Shown here one piece after another: positions 10,221 to 19,957 of a stretch of DNA of 64,000 nucleotides. Origin of the DNA: Bin25 sp965221765 (lineage in GTDB: Bacteria; Bacteroidota; Bacteroidia; Flavobacteriales; Flavobacteriaceae); contig OZ244911.1 of NCBI GenBank assembly GCA_965221765.1, positions 2,356,001-2,420,000 on the forward strand. Reading direction: 5' to 3'. Both the position numbers and the translations under genes were made by a program. Within the stretch, counting starts at the first letter, position 1; every line of letters starts with the position of its first letter. Below the pieces are notes generated by a model. That model had not been told where the DNA came from, ran no database searches, and saw nothing but the letters and a program-made list of their open reading frames with translations.

Positions 10221-10520
10221 TTATTTGTCTTTTATTTTTTCTTTTCTCTTTTTAAGGGTTCGCTCCGCAGTATCTGATGCATTGGCAATGGCCTCTTCAA
10301 AAGATTTTCCTTTTTTCCTAACGATGACATCATCGCCTGGAATAAGGCAGCGAAGCTCAGCAACTTTATTGATAGCATCATTTGAATTAGTGATTTTAGT
10401 AGTTACTTCGATACCGATGATTCGATTATAAAAATTTCCAATTTTTCTAACTCTTTTGTTCGTGAAATCGATTAAATCGTCTTTTGCAGAGTAATTCACT
10501 GCTCTAAATCTAATGTTCAT
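10221..10520 (-). CDS. hpf: Ribosome hibernation promoting factor, short form
   Basis: A 99-residue HPF/RaiA-family protein that binds the 30S decoding region and stabilises idle ribosomes in stationary phase. The frame extends 32 codons further upstream, but ATG at 10520 is chosen because MNIRFRAVNYSAKDDLIDF is the normal family start and the upstream residues lie inside the recombinase gene. The C-terminus is the basic ERTLKKRKEKIKDK tail, without the dimerisation domain of long HPF. It overlaps the end of the recombinase gene by 11 bases. The order rpsU, tyrosine recombinase, hpf is a common Bacteroidota arrangement. Confidence 0.92.
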   Translation of the reverse strand: MNIRFRAVNYSAKDDLIDFTNKRVRKIGNFYNRIIGIEVTTKITNSNDAINKVAELRCLIPGDDVIVRKKGKSFEEAIANASDTAERTLKKRKEKIKDK

Positions 10521-11412
10521 AATAATGGTTGTTTTTTTCTCTAGGATGAGTTGTTTTATACACTTTTTTAAGACTTGCAATACTACTATGTGTATAAATT
10601 TCTGTTGATGAAACACTTTGATGCCCCATCAAATCCTTTATAGCATTCAAATCTGCCCCCTCATCAAGTAAGTGTGATGCAAAGCTGTGTCTGATTAAAT
10701 GTGGATTCCGATTTTTTTTGGTAGATACTAAACTAAAATAATCCCAAACCGTTCTGTAGACAAATGATTCAGATATTTTTTGTCCATTTTTTTTGATAAA
10801 AAAATAAGAACTTAAACTGTTTATTTGATTTCTCCAATCAATATATTTCTCAAGTTGATCTTTGGCTTGTTGAATCAATGGGACTAATCGCTCTTTATTT
10901 CTTTTTCCATAAACTTTGACGGAATTGGAATCTAAATATAGATTTTCTAATTCAATAGAAACTAATTCACTTCTTCTAATACCTGTATAATATAATAAAG
11001 CAATAATGGTACATTTTAAAATTCCATGTGAATCATTTTTAAAGTGTCTTTCCTCTAAAACTTGATTTAATTCATCTTTCGTAAATGGTAAAGGTATTTT
11101 TTTTGGTGTATTTATAAGCTTTATTTTTTTGATAGGAGACTTACTGATGCGATTGATTTGAAGTAAAAATTTATAAAAGGATTTTAATGCCGATACTTTA
11201 CGGTTTATAGTTCGGGAAGAGTTTTTTTTATTTTCACTTAAATAAATCACCCAATCTCTAACGTTCTGATGGTTTACTTGATCTAATTCAATCTTGTCAG
11301 TAAATTGAGTTAAAAATAATTTGAATTCAAAAAGATTCTTTTTATAAGCTGTTTGAGTATGATTTGAATACCCTTTTTCTATGGCAATAAAGTCTAAAAA
11401 TCGCTCAATCAA
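10510..11412 (-). CDS. XerC/XerD-type tyrosine recombinase
   Basis: The 300-residue protein has an N-terminal SAM-like DNA-binding domain (FLDFIAIEKGYSNHTQTAYK) and a C-terminal catalytic domain. All active-site residues are present: Arg in YTGIRRSEL, Lys in VYGKRNKER, His-x-x-Arg in HLIRHSFASHLL, His in LMGHQSVSST and the Tyr nucleophile in EIYTHS. It probably acts in chromosome dimer resolution, or is the recombinase conserved beside rpsU in this phylum. Whether it is XerC, XerD or a third Xer paralogue cannot be settled from one copy. It sits between rpsU and hpf on the same strand. Confidence 0.9.
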   Translation of the reverse strand: MIERFLDFIAIEKGYSNHTQTAYKKNLFEFKLFLTQFTDKIELDQVNHQNVRDWVIYLSENKKNSSRTINRKVSALKSFYKFLLQINRISKSPIKKIKLINTPKKIPLPFTKDELNQVLEERHFKNDSHGILKCTIIALLYYTGIRRSELVSIELENLYLDSNSVKVYGKRNKERLVPLIQQAKDQLEKYIDWRNQINSLSSYFFIKKNGQKISESFVYRTVWDYFSLVSTKKNRNPHLIRHSFASHLLDEGADLNAIKDLMGHQSVSSTEIYTHSSIASLKKVYKTTHPREKNNHYYEH

Positions 11413-11568
11413 TACTGTAAACTTTTAAATCACACAAAGCCCAATTTCAAATGGTCTCATCATAATTTTATGTGAAATAAACGAGTTTTGAATTTTTGTG
11501 ATTCGGCTATAAGTTACTAAATAATGAAATAACCAAAAGGAAAATAATCCTAGTAAAGTAGTTAAAAA

Positions 11569-11763
11569 CTAGTTTGCTTCTGATTCAACTTTTTTTTGAA
11601 CATACGCTGCTCGTAATACTTTTTGACGGTGCTTAACTGAAGGTTTTGTGAATTGTTTACGCTTACGTAGTTGACGTAATTTTCTCGTTTTATCAAATTT
11701 TCTTTTGAATCTCTTTAGGGCTCTATCAATATTTTCTCCCTCTTTAATCGGTATTATAAGCAT
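11569..11763 (-). CDS. rpsU: 30S ribosomal protein S21
   Basis: The small basic protein (64 residues) shows the typical pattern: MLIIPIKEGENIDRALKRFK at the start, then KFDKTRKLRQLRKRKQFTKP and an extended basic C-terminus (SVKHRQKVLRAAYVQKK). Length is normal for Bacteroidota S21. It is the first gene of the minus-strand block with the Xer recombinase and hpf. A TAGTTTTG element 21 bases upstream may be its promoter. Confidence 0.96.
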   Translation of the reverse strand: MLIIPIKEGENIDRALKRFKRKFDKTRKLRQLRKRKQFTKPSVKHRQKVLRAAYVQKKVESEAN

Positions 11764-11784
11764 ATACTAGATAATCTTGAGGGG

Positions 11785-11792
11785 CAAAACTA
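11785..11792 (-). promoter_or_regulatory. Candidate -7 promoter element for rpsU
   Basis: On the minus strand this reads TAGTTTTG, matching the Bacteroidota -7 consensus TAnnTTTG, 21 bases before the rpsU ATG. No clear -33 TTTG was found at the usual spacing, so this remains a motif match only. Confidence 0.35.
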
Positions 11793-12074
11793 CAAATAAT
11801 AATCTTCAATTTAACATCCAATTGTACAAATTCAAAGCATGAAAAATTGGTTAAATATAGTCTTGTCTTTTTTGATTAATACTCATTTGATATAATGGAA
11901 AGTATTTTCTATTTATCGGTTTTTGCAAAGAGTATTTTAATCTGAAATTCAAGTTTTTATAGTGGAAATTTTTCATGAGATAATCGCTCCTTAAAAAGTC
12001 CAAATATCATCTCCAGCCCTTTGATATTAAGGGTTGAAGAGTTCAATGCTAGTCCATATTAGGTTTTCAATCGG

Positions 12075-12628
12075 CAAGGAAATGCGTCTATGGTGAGTAA
12101 ATTCTTGTAGAAATGGTTAAAAAAATAACGCCCCCATGATTTGAATCAGCATTTGAAGACCTGATCCATCCAAAACATAAAATCAAGTGGCTGGCCGATG
12201 TGATCGACGGGTCTACTTTTGAATAGGTCTTTACTCCCCGGTATGTCACCAAAGGCCGTTCAGTCATCCCTATTGATGTGATGATGGTGATCTGATGCTG
12301 AAACGACTTTATCATATAGGGAATGAAACCCTCATGGAATGCTAGACTGAACATCCTTATAGGCCATACGTTACGAGGTGGATGTCATGAAATAGAAGCC
12401 CACTAGTGATCATTCTGATGAGGGTCCTATTAGAAAACGGATGAGCCAAGAAGGGATGGAGATCATCGTTGCTGATTCAGTACATGGGCATCAAAAAGAA
12501 ATCAAGGCATCATCGAGATGGTCTGGATCCGATACCACCGTGCCAAGTCATCATGTGATGGTTCCTACGGATGCTAAAGGGTAAAAAGTGATGGACCAAT
12601 ATAATAAGATGGCCAAAAAAGAAAAGGT
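12075..12628 (+). pseudogene. N-terminal half of IS5-type transposase (copy B)
   Basis: The plus-strand translation follows the InsH N-terminal domain with several stops and frame changes. LHPKH becomes IHPKHKIKWLADVID, then KRLYHIGNETLM, then EGMEIIVADSVHGHQKEIK and MAKKEK. It ends at the target duplication of the nested ISL3 element. Confidence 0.7.
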
Positions 12629-13914
12629 GGTTCTATCACGAAAGTTATGGTTAAAGATTTAAATCACCATTGAAAAAGAGGAATGTAGCTCTAAGGTTTT
12701 TAAACCTTCGGTAGCCTCCGACCAATGACTTTGATTTCTTGGATTCTGCCATTGAATCGTACGGCTTTGGCATTGGATTGCGGACAACACAAAGCATGAC
12801 AAACCCCTTGGAAATGGTTTCGAAACCCATTGGTCACTGTAGCCACTTCCTGAATACCTAATAGTATCACACGATTTATCCAAAGTTGTAAGTATTGTAT
12901 GGCCTCTTTTAATGAGATCGATTCGAAAAGGGATTTAAAATCTTTTCTTAATTTCCAAGCCCTACTGACTTGTAAATTACGTTCTTGCACCCTTCTGAAG
13001 ATTACTTCTTGTTTTTCTGTTCGGTTTTATTCATTTTTCAAAATAACCAATCGATCCTTTTTAATCACGTCATATTTTTTGACTTCTTTTCTACGTACTT
13101 GGTCGATGGCATCATGTAGATACTAGATTAAATGAAACCGATCGTGGATTCACTTGGCTTGTGGAAAGATTTCTTTAGCCGAATGGATGTAAGCCTACCA
13201 CATATTGGGCGTGATGGTTTCTACCTGTTTTCTATTTTCTTTTGGAAAACGACGGCGGAGTAAATCTTTGGTGTCTTGGGTCTTGCGTCCTTCGATTAAA
13301 TCCAAAACGATTCCCTGGTTGATATCGAGAGAATCGTGGCATCGTGATGCCCTCGTTTGATGGCTTTTTCATCCAAACTGATAGGAGACGGTAAGTCATC
13401 GGAACCTAAAGACATACCACGTTCTACCGCAGAATGTAAGATGCGATTAATGACATTAAAACCACAACGTAGTAACTGAGCCGTTTGGGTTTGATTTCTA
13501 TTGGCTAAGAGGAGATCGATGACCCCTTTTTCAAATAAATAGGGGAGCTACCCATGGCCTCTGTCCGAGGCACTCGAATGGTTTTCACACTAGCAGAAGA
13601 ATTGATACGTGGCACCCGACAACGAATAAAACATTTGTACTGCAACAAATCTAAATGACGTCAAATACGCTCTTTTCGATGATCGTAAATCGACCCTTTT
13701 TCTCCCCTCTGGGAGCATACTACTCCATTGCCAACATAAGAAACATACCCATCTGTCGACATCTTCTGATCGTTCATAGTAATCTTGTCGACCTTCCAAG
13801 ATTTCCCAACCTTCAAAATCGATTCAAAAAAATGTAAAAAAACTTTCATAAAACAATGATTTCGCTAACCAAAAATAAACCGACCCATAACTTTCGTGGT
13901 AAAACCGAAAAGAT
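12621..13914 (-). mobile_element. ISL3-family element nested in the IS5 element, with 8-bp target duplication
   Basis: The element runs 12629-13906 (1278 bp). Left end: GGTTCTATCACGAAAGTTAT. Right end read inward: GGTTTTACCACGAAAGTTAT. It is flanked by GAAAAGGT (12621-12628) and GAAAAGAT (13907-13914), an 8-bp duplication with one mismatch. Eight bases is the ISL3-family size, and the interior encodes a decayed ISL3 transposase on the minus strand. The IS5 homology resumes immediately at the right flank, as shown by alignment with the copy near 34690. Confidence 0.82.
12690..13850 (-). pseudogene. ISL3-family transposase, several frameshifts and lost catalytic residues
   Basis: Fragments in order along the minus strand are: an N-terminal region at 13661-13849, then ISLDEKAIKRGHHDATIL (first catalytic Asp, around 13370), GIVLDLIEGRKTQDTKDLLR, and a TPNMW motif where the family usually has T.DM, so the second catalytic Asp is replaced by Asn. 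Next come FPQAK and DRFHLI (after a stop), SRAWKLRKDFKSLFE, and SNAKAVRFNGRIQEIK, where the family usually has Glu before RFN. In-frame stops and frame changes separate them. It is certainly inactive. A 240-bp piece of the same element survives at 61651-61892. Confidence 0.8.
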
Positions 13915-14700
13915 AAAACAACGGCAGACCGATGCCAACCCCTCCAAAGCACTCCCCTATGTGAAGCCTTTGATGGGAGGCATCCCCGACTGGCTAACAA
14001 AGCCAAAAGGGCTACTTCTAATCGCAAGACCTACGCGGGCAGACCTGTACGGGCATGAAAGCGAAAGCTACCCCTTCAACCACTCCGTGATAATCAAGAA
14101 AACTTGAAGCGGGACCAAATGGGTAATGATGGATCGACAAAAAATAAGCATAAGGTCGATGCGATTTATCAACCATTCACAGCTTAAATGGCTAGAGGCA
14201 AGGCTCATAAGACTTATACATTAGGCAATAATGTCGACTTGATCGCCACCGATGGCCGGCGCATGATTATCCACAGCCATCAGTGCTTTTGAAGGCCATC
14301 CCCAGGATAGCCAAACCGTCGAACCCTTATGAAAACAATACCAATCCATGATAGGCCAAGTCCCTAAAGAACTAGTGGTTGACCGAGGGGAACGAGGAAA
14401 GCATCCGATAGGCCAAACCATGACATCGAGCCGGGTCAACCGTTGAAAAGAGATACCCCCTATCAAAAATAAACCAAGCGGAAGACGTGTCGACACCCAG
14501 CATCTATGGAGCCAATGATTGGCCACTTGAAAACACCACATCGGATGCAAGAACACGACGTGATGGGCGCCCAATCTCCGACAATCAATGCCTATTTGGC
14601 AGGGAGAGGATGACATTGGAAGAAATTCATGGAACCATGGGTCCACGATGTTCTTTTTTACCTTTTCAGAGGGGCTTCCCATTCAACTCAAAGAACTCTG
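13907..14700 (+). pseudogene. C-terminal half of IS5-type transposase (copy B)
   Basis: The catalytic half is recognised on the plus strand: NKHKVDAIYQPFTA, then MARGKAHKTYTLGNNVDLIA, an ASMEPMIGHLK stretch containing the last catalytic Glu, and QSPTINAYLAGRG followed by HWKKFMEPW. Several stops and frame changes are present. Its joining to the N-terminal half is interrupted by the ISL3 element. Confidence 0.7.
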
Positions 14701-14750
14701 ATAATAAAACTAAGTGAACGACAGTTGATAAAAAGACTCTTTAAAGAACG

Positions 14751-15163
14751 ACTTAATAGTTGAATTTTGATCGTTGATCCCAGGGTGTTTTTATCGAACT
14801 TAAACTTTTTGTTTTTTAAAGCAAAGATAAATTCAATAATCTATTGCAACTAACTGCACCTCAGCCAATAGGATTAATTGGGTTAATAACCAAGGTTTCA
14901 TTGGTCTGTTTCAAAATAACATGAACTATCAACAGCGCCTAGCACAAAGGAACGTATCGAATATGAATCCATATATTTTTCGAATGCAGAGCTCATGTCA
15001 AACGAGTGAGGAGTTTTTCGCAAAGTGGAATTTATCTTAATGAAAAACCTCTTATAGAGGTCTAAAAAAGATCAGAATTATCGATTTGTCAAAAAAAACT
15101 CGAAAAAGAACATTTTTATGAAATTTAGGGGGGGTATTTCTATATTTGTAAAAAAACTTTCTA
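14751..15163. other. Intergenic upstream of the BspA-like lipoprotein gene
   Basis: No coding region seen. It contains a short perfect palindrome (ACCTCT, loop TAT, AGAGGT, near 15045) and, close to the gene, a TAnnTTTG motif. A run of seven Gs lies at 15128. Confidence 0.45.
15141..15148 (+). promoter_or_regulatory. Candidate -7 promoter element of the BspA-like gene
   Basis: TATATTTG fits the Bacteroidota TAnnTTTG element and ends 15 bases before the annotated ATG. If it is the true promoter, the leader would be very short or translation would begin at the internal ATG at 15215. Confidence 0.4.
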
Positions 15164-18100
15164 ATGAGCCATCAAAAATCGTCTCCCATGCATCGATGGA
15201 TACTAAACTCACCGATGAACTGTTTATTCGATGATAGATTCGCCTGGTCGATTCTCTCTATGGTCTTGATCTTCTTTTCTTGTGGGAAAGACGAACTACC
15301 CACCAAAGCCGATACCCCCCCCCTATTTTTCACCATCGCCACCTCAGCGAATATCGGTGGAAGTATTACCTCCCATCAACGCGTCGAAAATGGGAAAACC
15401 GTCAGCATTACTGCCACCGCCCAAGACCATTATCGATTCAAAGAATGGACTGGGGATTGTCCTATAAGTGGAACAGAGGCCACCGTGCGTTTTGAAGCCA
15501 CCCAGCATTGCTCTATTACCGCTGTCTTTGAAAAGATGTCCTATGCCATCACCACTACCGCCACCCCAGGAGGTGCCGTTAGGGGACTTTCTTCCCAAGG
15601 TCCGCTCCCCCAAGGGCAAGCGGTGGTCTTGCAAGCGGTGGCAAAAGAAAACCATGTCTTTAGCCAATGGCAAATCACCCCCACCACTAATCACAAGTGC
15701 CCCTCCATTCCAAACCCTAAAATCCCGGTGCTTCGCTTTGTTGTCCAAGGACCTTGTGCCTTTCAAGCGGTCTTTCAAAAAGCCTCCCGCACCATCACCA
15801 CCGCCATTAATACAGGCGGCACCATTAGCCCCACCCAAACCGTCGAACACGATCAGCCCGTAACCATTACCGTAACCCTCGAAGAGGGCTATACACTAAA
15901 CCAATGGACGGACAACTGCGGGACCTTTTCTCCCCAAGACCTCACCATCACTTTTCCCGCTACCGAGGATTGCCAGCTCCAAGCCATTCTTGAAAAAAAA
16001 CAATATCTCGTGCAGGCCACGGCCACTTTAGGCGGATCTGTTAATAATCCCAATCGTATAGAAGCCATCCATGGCCAACAAGTGGAGTTCACTGCCCAAG
16101 CCGATGAAAATCATGTCTTTGCCGGATGGAAAACGCAAGAAACTTCGGAATGCCCCACCTTGGAAAATCCCAAAGCTCCTAGACTATCCTTCACCGTGAA
16201 AGGATCTTGCCAAGTGCAAGCTCTCTTTATGAAAGCCCCCCGCACCATCACCACCTCGGTGAGCCAAGAAGACGGGGGACGCATCACCCCCACCACTACC
16301 GTTGACCATGGACAAGAAGTCCAAATTACCCTCACCCTTGAAGAAGGCTATACACTAAACCAATGGACGGGCAACTGCGGGACCTTTTCTCCCCAAGAGA
16401 CCACCATCAAGGTCTCCGCCACCAAAGACTGTCAAGTGACGGCCGTGCTACAAGAAGTCGAGGAGGAACCAACACCCCAAACCCAAGATTGTAATGGACA
16501 ACAGATTCCCATCAATGAAGATTGTCCTGCACCCCAACCCCAAACCCAAGATTGTAATGGACAACAGATTCCCATCAATGAAGATTGTCCAGCAGACAAC
16601 ACCCCCGAGATCACCACCATGCCAGTGAACCCAATTCCCAGCAATTCCACTGCTATGGATCCCGTCAATGACTGTGTCAATCCCCTGGAAGTGGCTCACA
16701 ATGGCATCACTATTCGAGTCAAGACTGCCTGTGAAAGCCAAAAATCCGATTTAATCGGCCAGATCTTTTCATTCAATGGGGAGTCCTATACCATTGTGGA
16801 TGATGAGTTGATTCGAGAACGAAGAAATCAAGGGGGATCCATGCACAACGTGGTGACCACCTTTGTAGAAAATATGACCGTTTTGTTTTTCAATAACCAC
16901 GGATGCGATGAACACCAAATGAATTGTCAATTCATCAATAGCACCTTCAATGACGATATCAGTACTTGGGATGTATCCAACGTCAAAAGCATGGCGTTTA
17001 TGTTTTCGGGAGCTCGCTCTTTTAATCAAAACATTGGGGCTTGGGATGTCCGACAGGTCACCAACATGCAAGCCATGTTTGATGGGGCTCGAATGTTCAA
17101 TCAATCCATCGATCAGTGGAAGGTCGGTCAAGTCAATCGATGTTTTCGAGCGGTCTGCAATTTACGCGCCGAACAACGACCTAATTTCTCAAATTGTAAT
17201 ACTGGTTGCCTGCCAATCCAAACCACAATACCCCCAATCAATGTCTGTCACGGCCTAACCACTGCTGGAGATACCCCCTGTCCTGATGATTTACTCATCA
17301 AGCATGTCAATGGGGTCACAGTCATAATCAATCCCGAACTTCAAGACCCTCGAAAGTATGTAGGACAAAAAGCCACCGTTGATGGCACCGAATATACCAT
17401 TGTTGACGAAAAGTCGCTCAGACAACGAGTCAACAGTTCCCATCCAGCAGTGGAAAATATAGTGACCACTTTAGTGACTGATATGAGCTCATTGTTCTTG
17501 AACAAAACCAACTTCAATCAAGATATTAGCACTTGGGATGTGAGTAATGTCACCAATATGAATTCTATGTTTTCTCGAGCTAGTGCATTCAATCAACCCA
17601 TCGGGGATTGGGATGTCAGTCGTGTGATGGATATGTTCCGTATGTTTTTTCGAGCTAGTACATTCAATCAACCCATCGGTGATTGGGATGTCAGTCGTGT
17701 GACTGACATGCACAGTCTGTTTGGTAATGCGATAGCGTTTAACCAAGACATCGGGGATTGGAATGTGAGTAACGTCAAAACGATGGAGTTCATGTTTGGT
17801 GATGCGATAGCGTTCAACCAAGACATCGGCGATTGGGATGTCAGTCGTGTGACTAACATGCATACTATGTTTTATAAAGCGAGTGTGTTCAATCAAGACA
17901 TCGGGGATTGGAATGTCAGTAATGTGACTAACATGCAAACCATGTTTTTTAAGGCGTTTGAATTTAACCAAGACATTGGGGATTGGAATGTCAGCAGTGT
18001 AACCAATATGAGTCATATGTTTGGTGAAGCAAGTGCCTTCAATCAAGACATCGGCGATTGGGACGTCAGCAGTGTGACTAGTATGTGGGGTATGTTTCTT

Positions 18101-18379
18101 GCTGCGAGTGCGTTCAATCAAAACATTGGGGATTGGAACGTCAGCAGTGTGATCAATATGAGACATATGTTTGAGGTTGCCAGCTTGTTCAACGAAAATA
18201 TCAGTGGTTGGAATGTCAGTAGCGTGACTGATATGGAGTATATGTTTTACAATGCAACTACATTCAATCAAGACCTCAGTGGGTGGAACACTAGTAATGT
18301 TACAAACTGCTCAAGATTTGCTTATAATTCCGCCTTAACAACAGCCCATCGTCCGTCTTTTAGTAATTGCACGCCTTGA
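15164..18379 (+). CDS. Large surface lipoprotein with InlB-type repeats and BspA/DUF285 repeats
   Basis: This protein has 1071 residues. A hydrophobic stretch ends in LIFFSC (Cys40), a lipobox. The internal ATG at 15215 (Met18) would give a more usual 23-residue signal. Residues about 50-440 hold five divergent InlB B-type repeats, each with a [Y/R]xITT...GG start and a W.xxC core. A linker repeats TQDCNGQQIPINEDCP twice. Then come two copies of a module: a small beta domain (for example YTIVDDELIRER, YTIVDEKSLRQR) followed by 25-residue DUF285 repeats, three at residues 595-669 and eleven at 782-1056, and a closing RPxFSNC. Such proteins act as adhesins or surface-display proteins. Base composition is visibly GC-richer than the neighbours, and decayed IS elements flank it on both sides. 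Function beyond surface exposure is not inferable. Confidence 0.85.
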   Translation: MSHQKSSPMHRWILNSPMNCLFDDRFAWSILSMVLIFFSCGKDELPTKADTPPLFFTIATSANIGGSITSHQRVENGKTVSITATAQDHYRFKEWTGDCPISGTEATVRFEATQHCSITAVFEKMSYAITTTATPGGAVRGLSSQGPLPQGQAVVLQAVAKENHVFSQWQITPTTNHKCPSIPNPKIPVLRFVVQGPCAFQAVFQKASRTITTAINTGGTISPTQTVEHDQPVTITVTLEEGYTLNQWTDNCGTFSPQDLTITFPATEDCQLQAILEKKQYLVQATATLGGSVNNPNRIEAIHGQQVEFTAQADENHVFAGWKTQETSECPTLENPKAPRLSFTVKGSCQVQALFMKAPRTITTSVSQEDGGRITPTTTVDHGQEVQITLTLEEGYTLNQWTGNCGTFSPQETTIKVSATKDCQVTAVLQEVEEEPTPQTQDCNGQQIPINEDCPAPQPQTQDCNGQQIPINEDCPADNTPEITTMPVNPIPSNSTAMDPVNDCVNPLEVAHNGITIRVKTACESQKSDLIGQIFSFNGESYTIVDDELIRERRNQGGSMHNVVTTFVENMTVLFFNNHGCDEHQMNCQFINSTFNDDISTWDVSNVKSMAFMFSGARSFNQNIGAWDVRQVTNMQAMFDGARMFNQSIDQWKVGQVNRCFRAVCNLRAEQRPNFSNCNTGCLPIQTTIPPINVCHGLTTAGDTPCPDDLLIKHVNGVTVIINPELQDPRKYVGQKATVDGTEYTIVDEKSLRQRVNSSHPAVENIVTTLVTDMSSLFLNKTNFNQDISTWDVSNVTNMNSMFSRASAFNQPIGDWDVSRVMDMFRMFFRASTFNQPIGDWDVSRVTDMHSLFGNAIAFNQDIGDWNVSNVKTMEFMFGDAIAFNQDIGDWDVSRVTNMHTMFYKASVFNQDIGDWNVSNVTNMQTMFFKAFEFNQDIGDWNVSSVTNMSHMFGEASAFNQDIGDWDVSSVTSMWGMFLAASAFNQNIGDWNVSSVINMRHMFEVASLFNENISGWNVSSVTDMEYMFYNATTFNQDLSGWNTSNVTNCSRFAYNSALTTAHRPSFSNCTP
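17508..18332 (+). repeat. Eleven tandem 75-bp units encoding DUF285 repeats
   Basis: Each unit encodes 25 residues of the form FNQ-x-I-GDW-x-VS, then xVTNM, two variable residues, MF and a closing variable Ala-rich part. Neighbouring units share long DNA stretches (for example GATTGGGATGTCAGTCGTGT repeated), so unit number can change by slippage or recombination. Unit edges drift towards the end, where the last unit is GWNTSNVTNC. Confidence 0.85.
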
Positions 18380-18416
18380 TGGGAGGAATCAAAAAACAGA
18401 AGGGTAATAATCTATA

Positions 18417-19807
18417 GAGACCTTTGAATAATGCAAAATCAAAAAAAATGGGGTGTGATAAGGAAACTATTTTTCTTTTTCAGCCAATGAATCCACTTAT
18501 TTGATGTGACTCTCCTCCGAAAAATCACGATATTTCTCTGATTTTAGCTTGGTTTTAGTTGACTCATTTTTCCGTCATTTTTGAGCCGAATACGACGTTT
18601 AGAGTTTCTTTTTTGCATCATCCCCCTTTTCTTAGGTTGGGACGAGAGCCACCATGCCTAGTAATCTCTTTAAATGATAAACGATGGATTCCAAAATAAG
18701 TTGATTGTGGAATTTCTCCAGTCCCTTGAGTCATGCCACTTGACTGTAAAACCAGCGAACCCCAAACCACCGAAGGTTTGTTCCACCACCCAACATTCTT
18801 TACTGATGGGGTTGTTTCGTTCTTTCTGTAGCTTGGTCAAAGGCTGGTTGCGAACGCCTTTTTCCATCAACAAAGAGAGAACTGCCCATATCCTCTAAAA
18901 GTTGGTCATTTTCTTTTGATGGATACCCTTTATCGGCTAAGACTCTTTGGCGTAGCTCTTCGGTTCAGCCTTCCATCAAGGGCTGCAGGCTTCGATTGTG
19001 ATGCTCATGGGCCGCCACCGTATGCATACCTAGCATCAAGCCTTTTTTGGTGGTGGCCATGGGCCGTTGATAATCATCGTACGTCTTTTTTCTCTTCTTG
19101 AACCAGTGGGCTTCATGATTGCCGTTGGTACGGTCTTCGGCTGGAAGCTCTGACTCTTCACACTCGTCTTCTTTTTGGTCTGGAGCCATTTTCTTGGATT
19201 GGCTTTGGGGATCAAGGAACTAGTGGTGATGCTAGTATCCACCACCGCGGTGCCTTGAATAATCACTTCTTTGGCGGTTAGTTATCGGCTGACTGCATCC
19301 ATGAGACGTTGATAGATCTTTTTGGTCGTTCACGCCAAACGAAAAAGAGACAAAGTGCTATGATACTAGAACCGCATCCTCTATTTCTAAACCACAAAAA
19401 GCCGTGAAACGGATGCAGTCTTTAATGAAGGCTTCCGTCCGAACATCCGAAAGGTTGAACCAAACGGAGGAGATCAACTGCATTTTCAATAAAATCATGG
19501 GATGATCGGCTTTTTGGCCTCGTTGTTTTTACCTAACTTATAATTTTCGACCAATAAAGTCTCAATCGGTGGCCAATCGATGAGGTCATTGATTTGATTA
19601 AAAAACTGTTGGGTCGTTGTTCGACTCCGACCTTGATGAAGATTAAAAAAGCTCATTGGTTTGGATTGAAAGGATTTGAAGGGATTGCCTATCGCATACA
19701 GTATACCAAAACAAAATAATAAAAACGAACGGTCAAATAAAAAGAGAAGGACTTTGGACCAAACCCTTTATTTTAGAGAAAAGTTAAAATTTTAGTGCAA
19801 AGGTCTC
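18417..19807 (-). mobile_element. Decayed IS5-family element of a second type, with terminal repeats
   Basis: Ends are GAGACCTTTGAATAATGCAAAA at the left (from 18417) and, read inward from 19807, GAGACCTTTGCACTAAAATT, giving 1391 bp. The minus strand holds transposase remnants in many frames. In order: an N-terminal FFNQINDLIDWPPIETLL, then VIIQGTAVVDTSITTSS (first catalytic Asp), AHWFKKRKKTYDDYQRPMAT, GLMLGMHTVAAHEHHN, and near the 3' end RNQPLTKLQKERNNPISKEC followed by a VEqtFG motif with the last Glu. No clear target duplication was found. The repeats differ from those of the IS5 copies A-C. Confidence 0.75.
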
Positions 19808-19957
19808 GATTTCATCATCCGTTGATGAAGTCTTATTATTCTACGGTAATCATCACAACTAACTTGCTTGAAGACATATTTCTACGTAAATTAAAATAGC
19901 AAATGCACTCTCAAATAGCATAAGATTGATACCGAGCCTAATAATGTGTTGAACAAA

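Larger units (their letters stand above)
11985..14750 (+). mobile_element. IS5-family element (copy B), split by a nested ISL3-type element
   Basis: Terminal inverted repeats are CGCTCCTTAAAAAGTC at 11985-12000 and, read inward from the right end, CGTTCTTTAAAGAGTC at 14735-14750 (13 of 16 matching). The transposase is on the plus strand. Its N-terminal half (LIHPKHKIKWLADVID, KRLYHIGNETLM, then EGMEIIVADSVHGHQKEIK) is at about 12075-12628. Its C-terminal half lies at 13907-14700. Removing the 1278-bp ISL3 insertion and one target copy leaves about 1.48 kb, a normal IS5-family size. The same element is present as 5' fragments at 7741-8356 and 34690-35396. Confidence 0.8.

Noticed and set aside
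15468..15863. Long proline-rich frame inside the lipoprotein gene, and the many minus-strand frames across it
   Set aside because: Shadow frames of the GC-richer repetitive gene; the plus-strand lipoprotein frame has clear domains.
18417..19807. Target-site duplication of the second IS5-type element
   Set aside because: Flanks (CTATA on the left, GATTT on the right) do not match.
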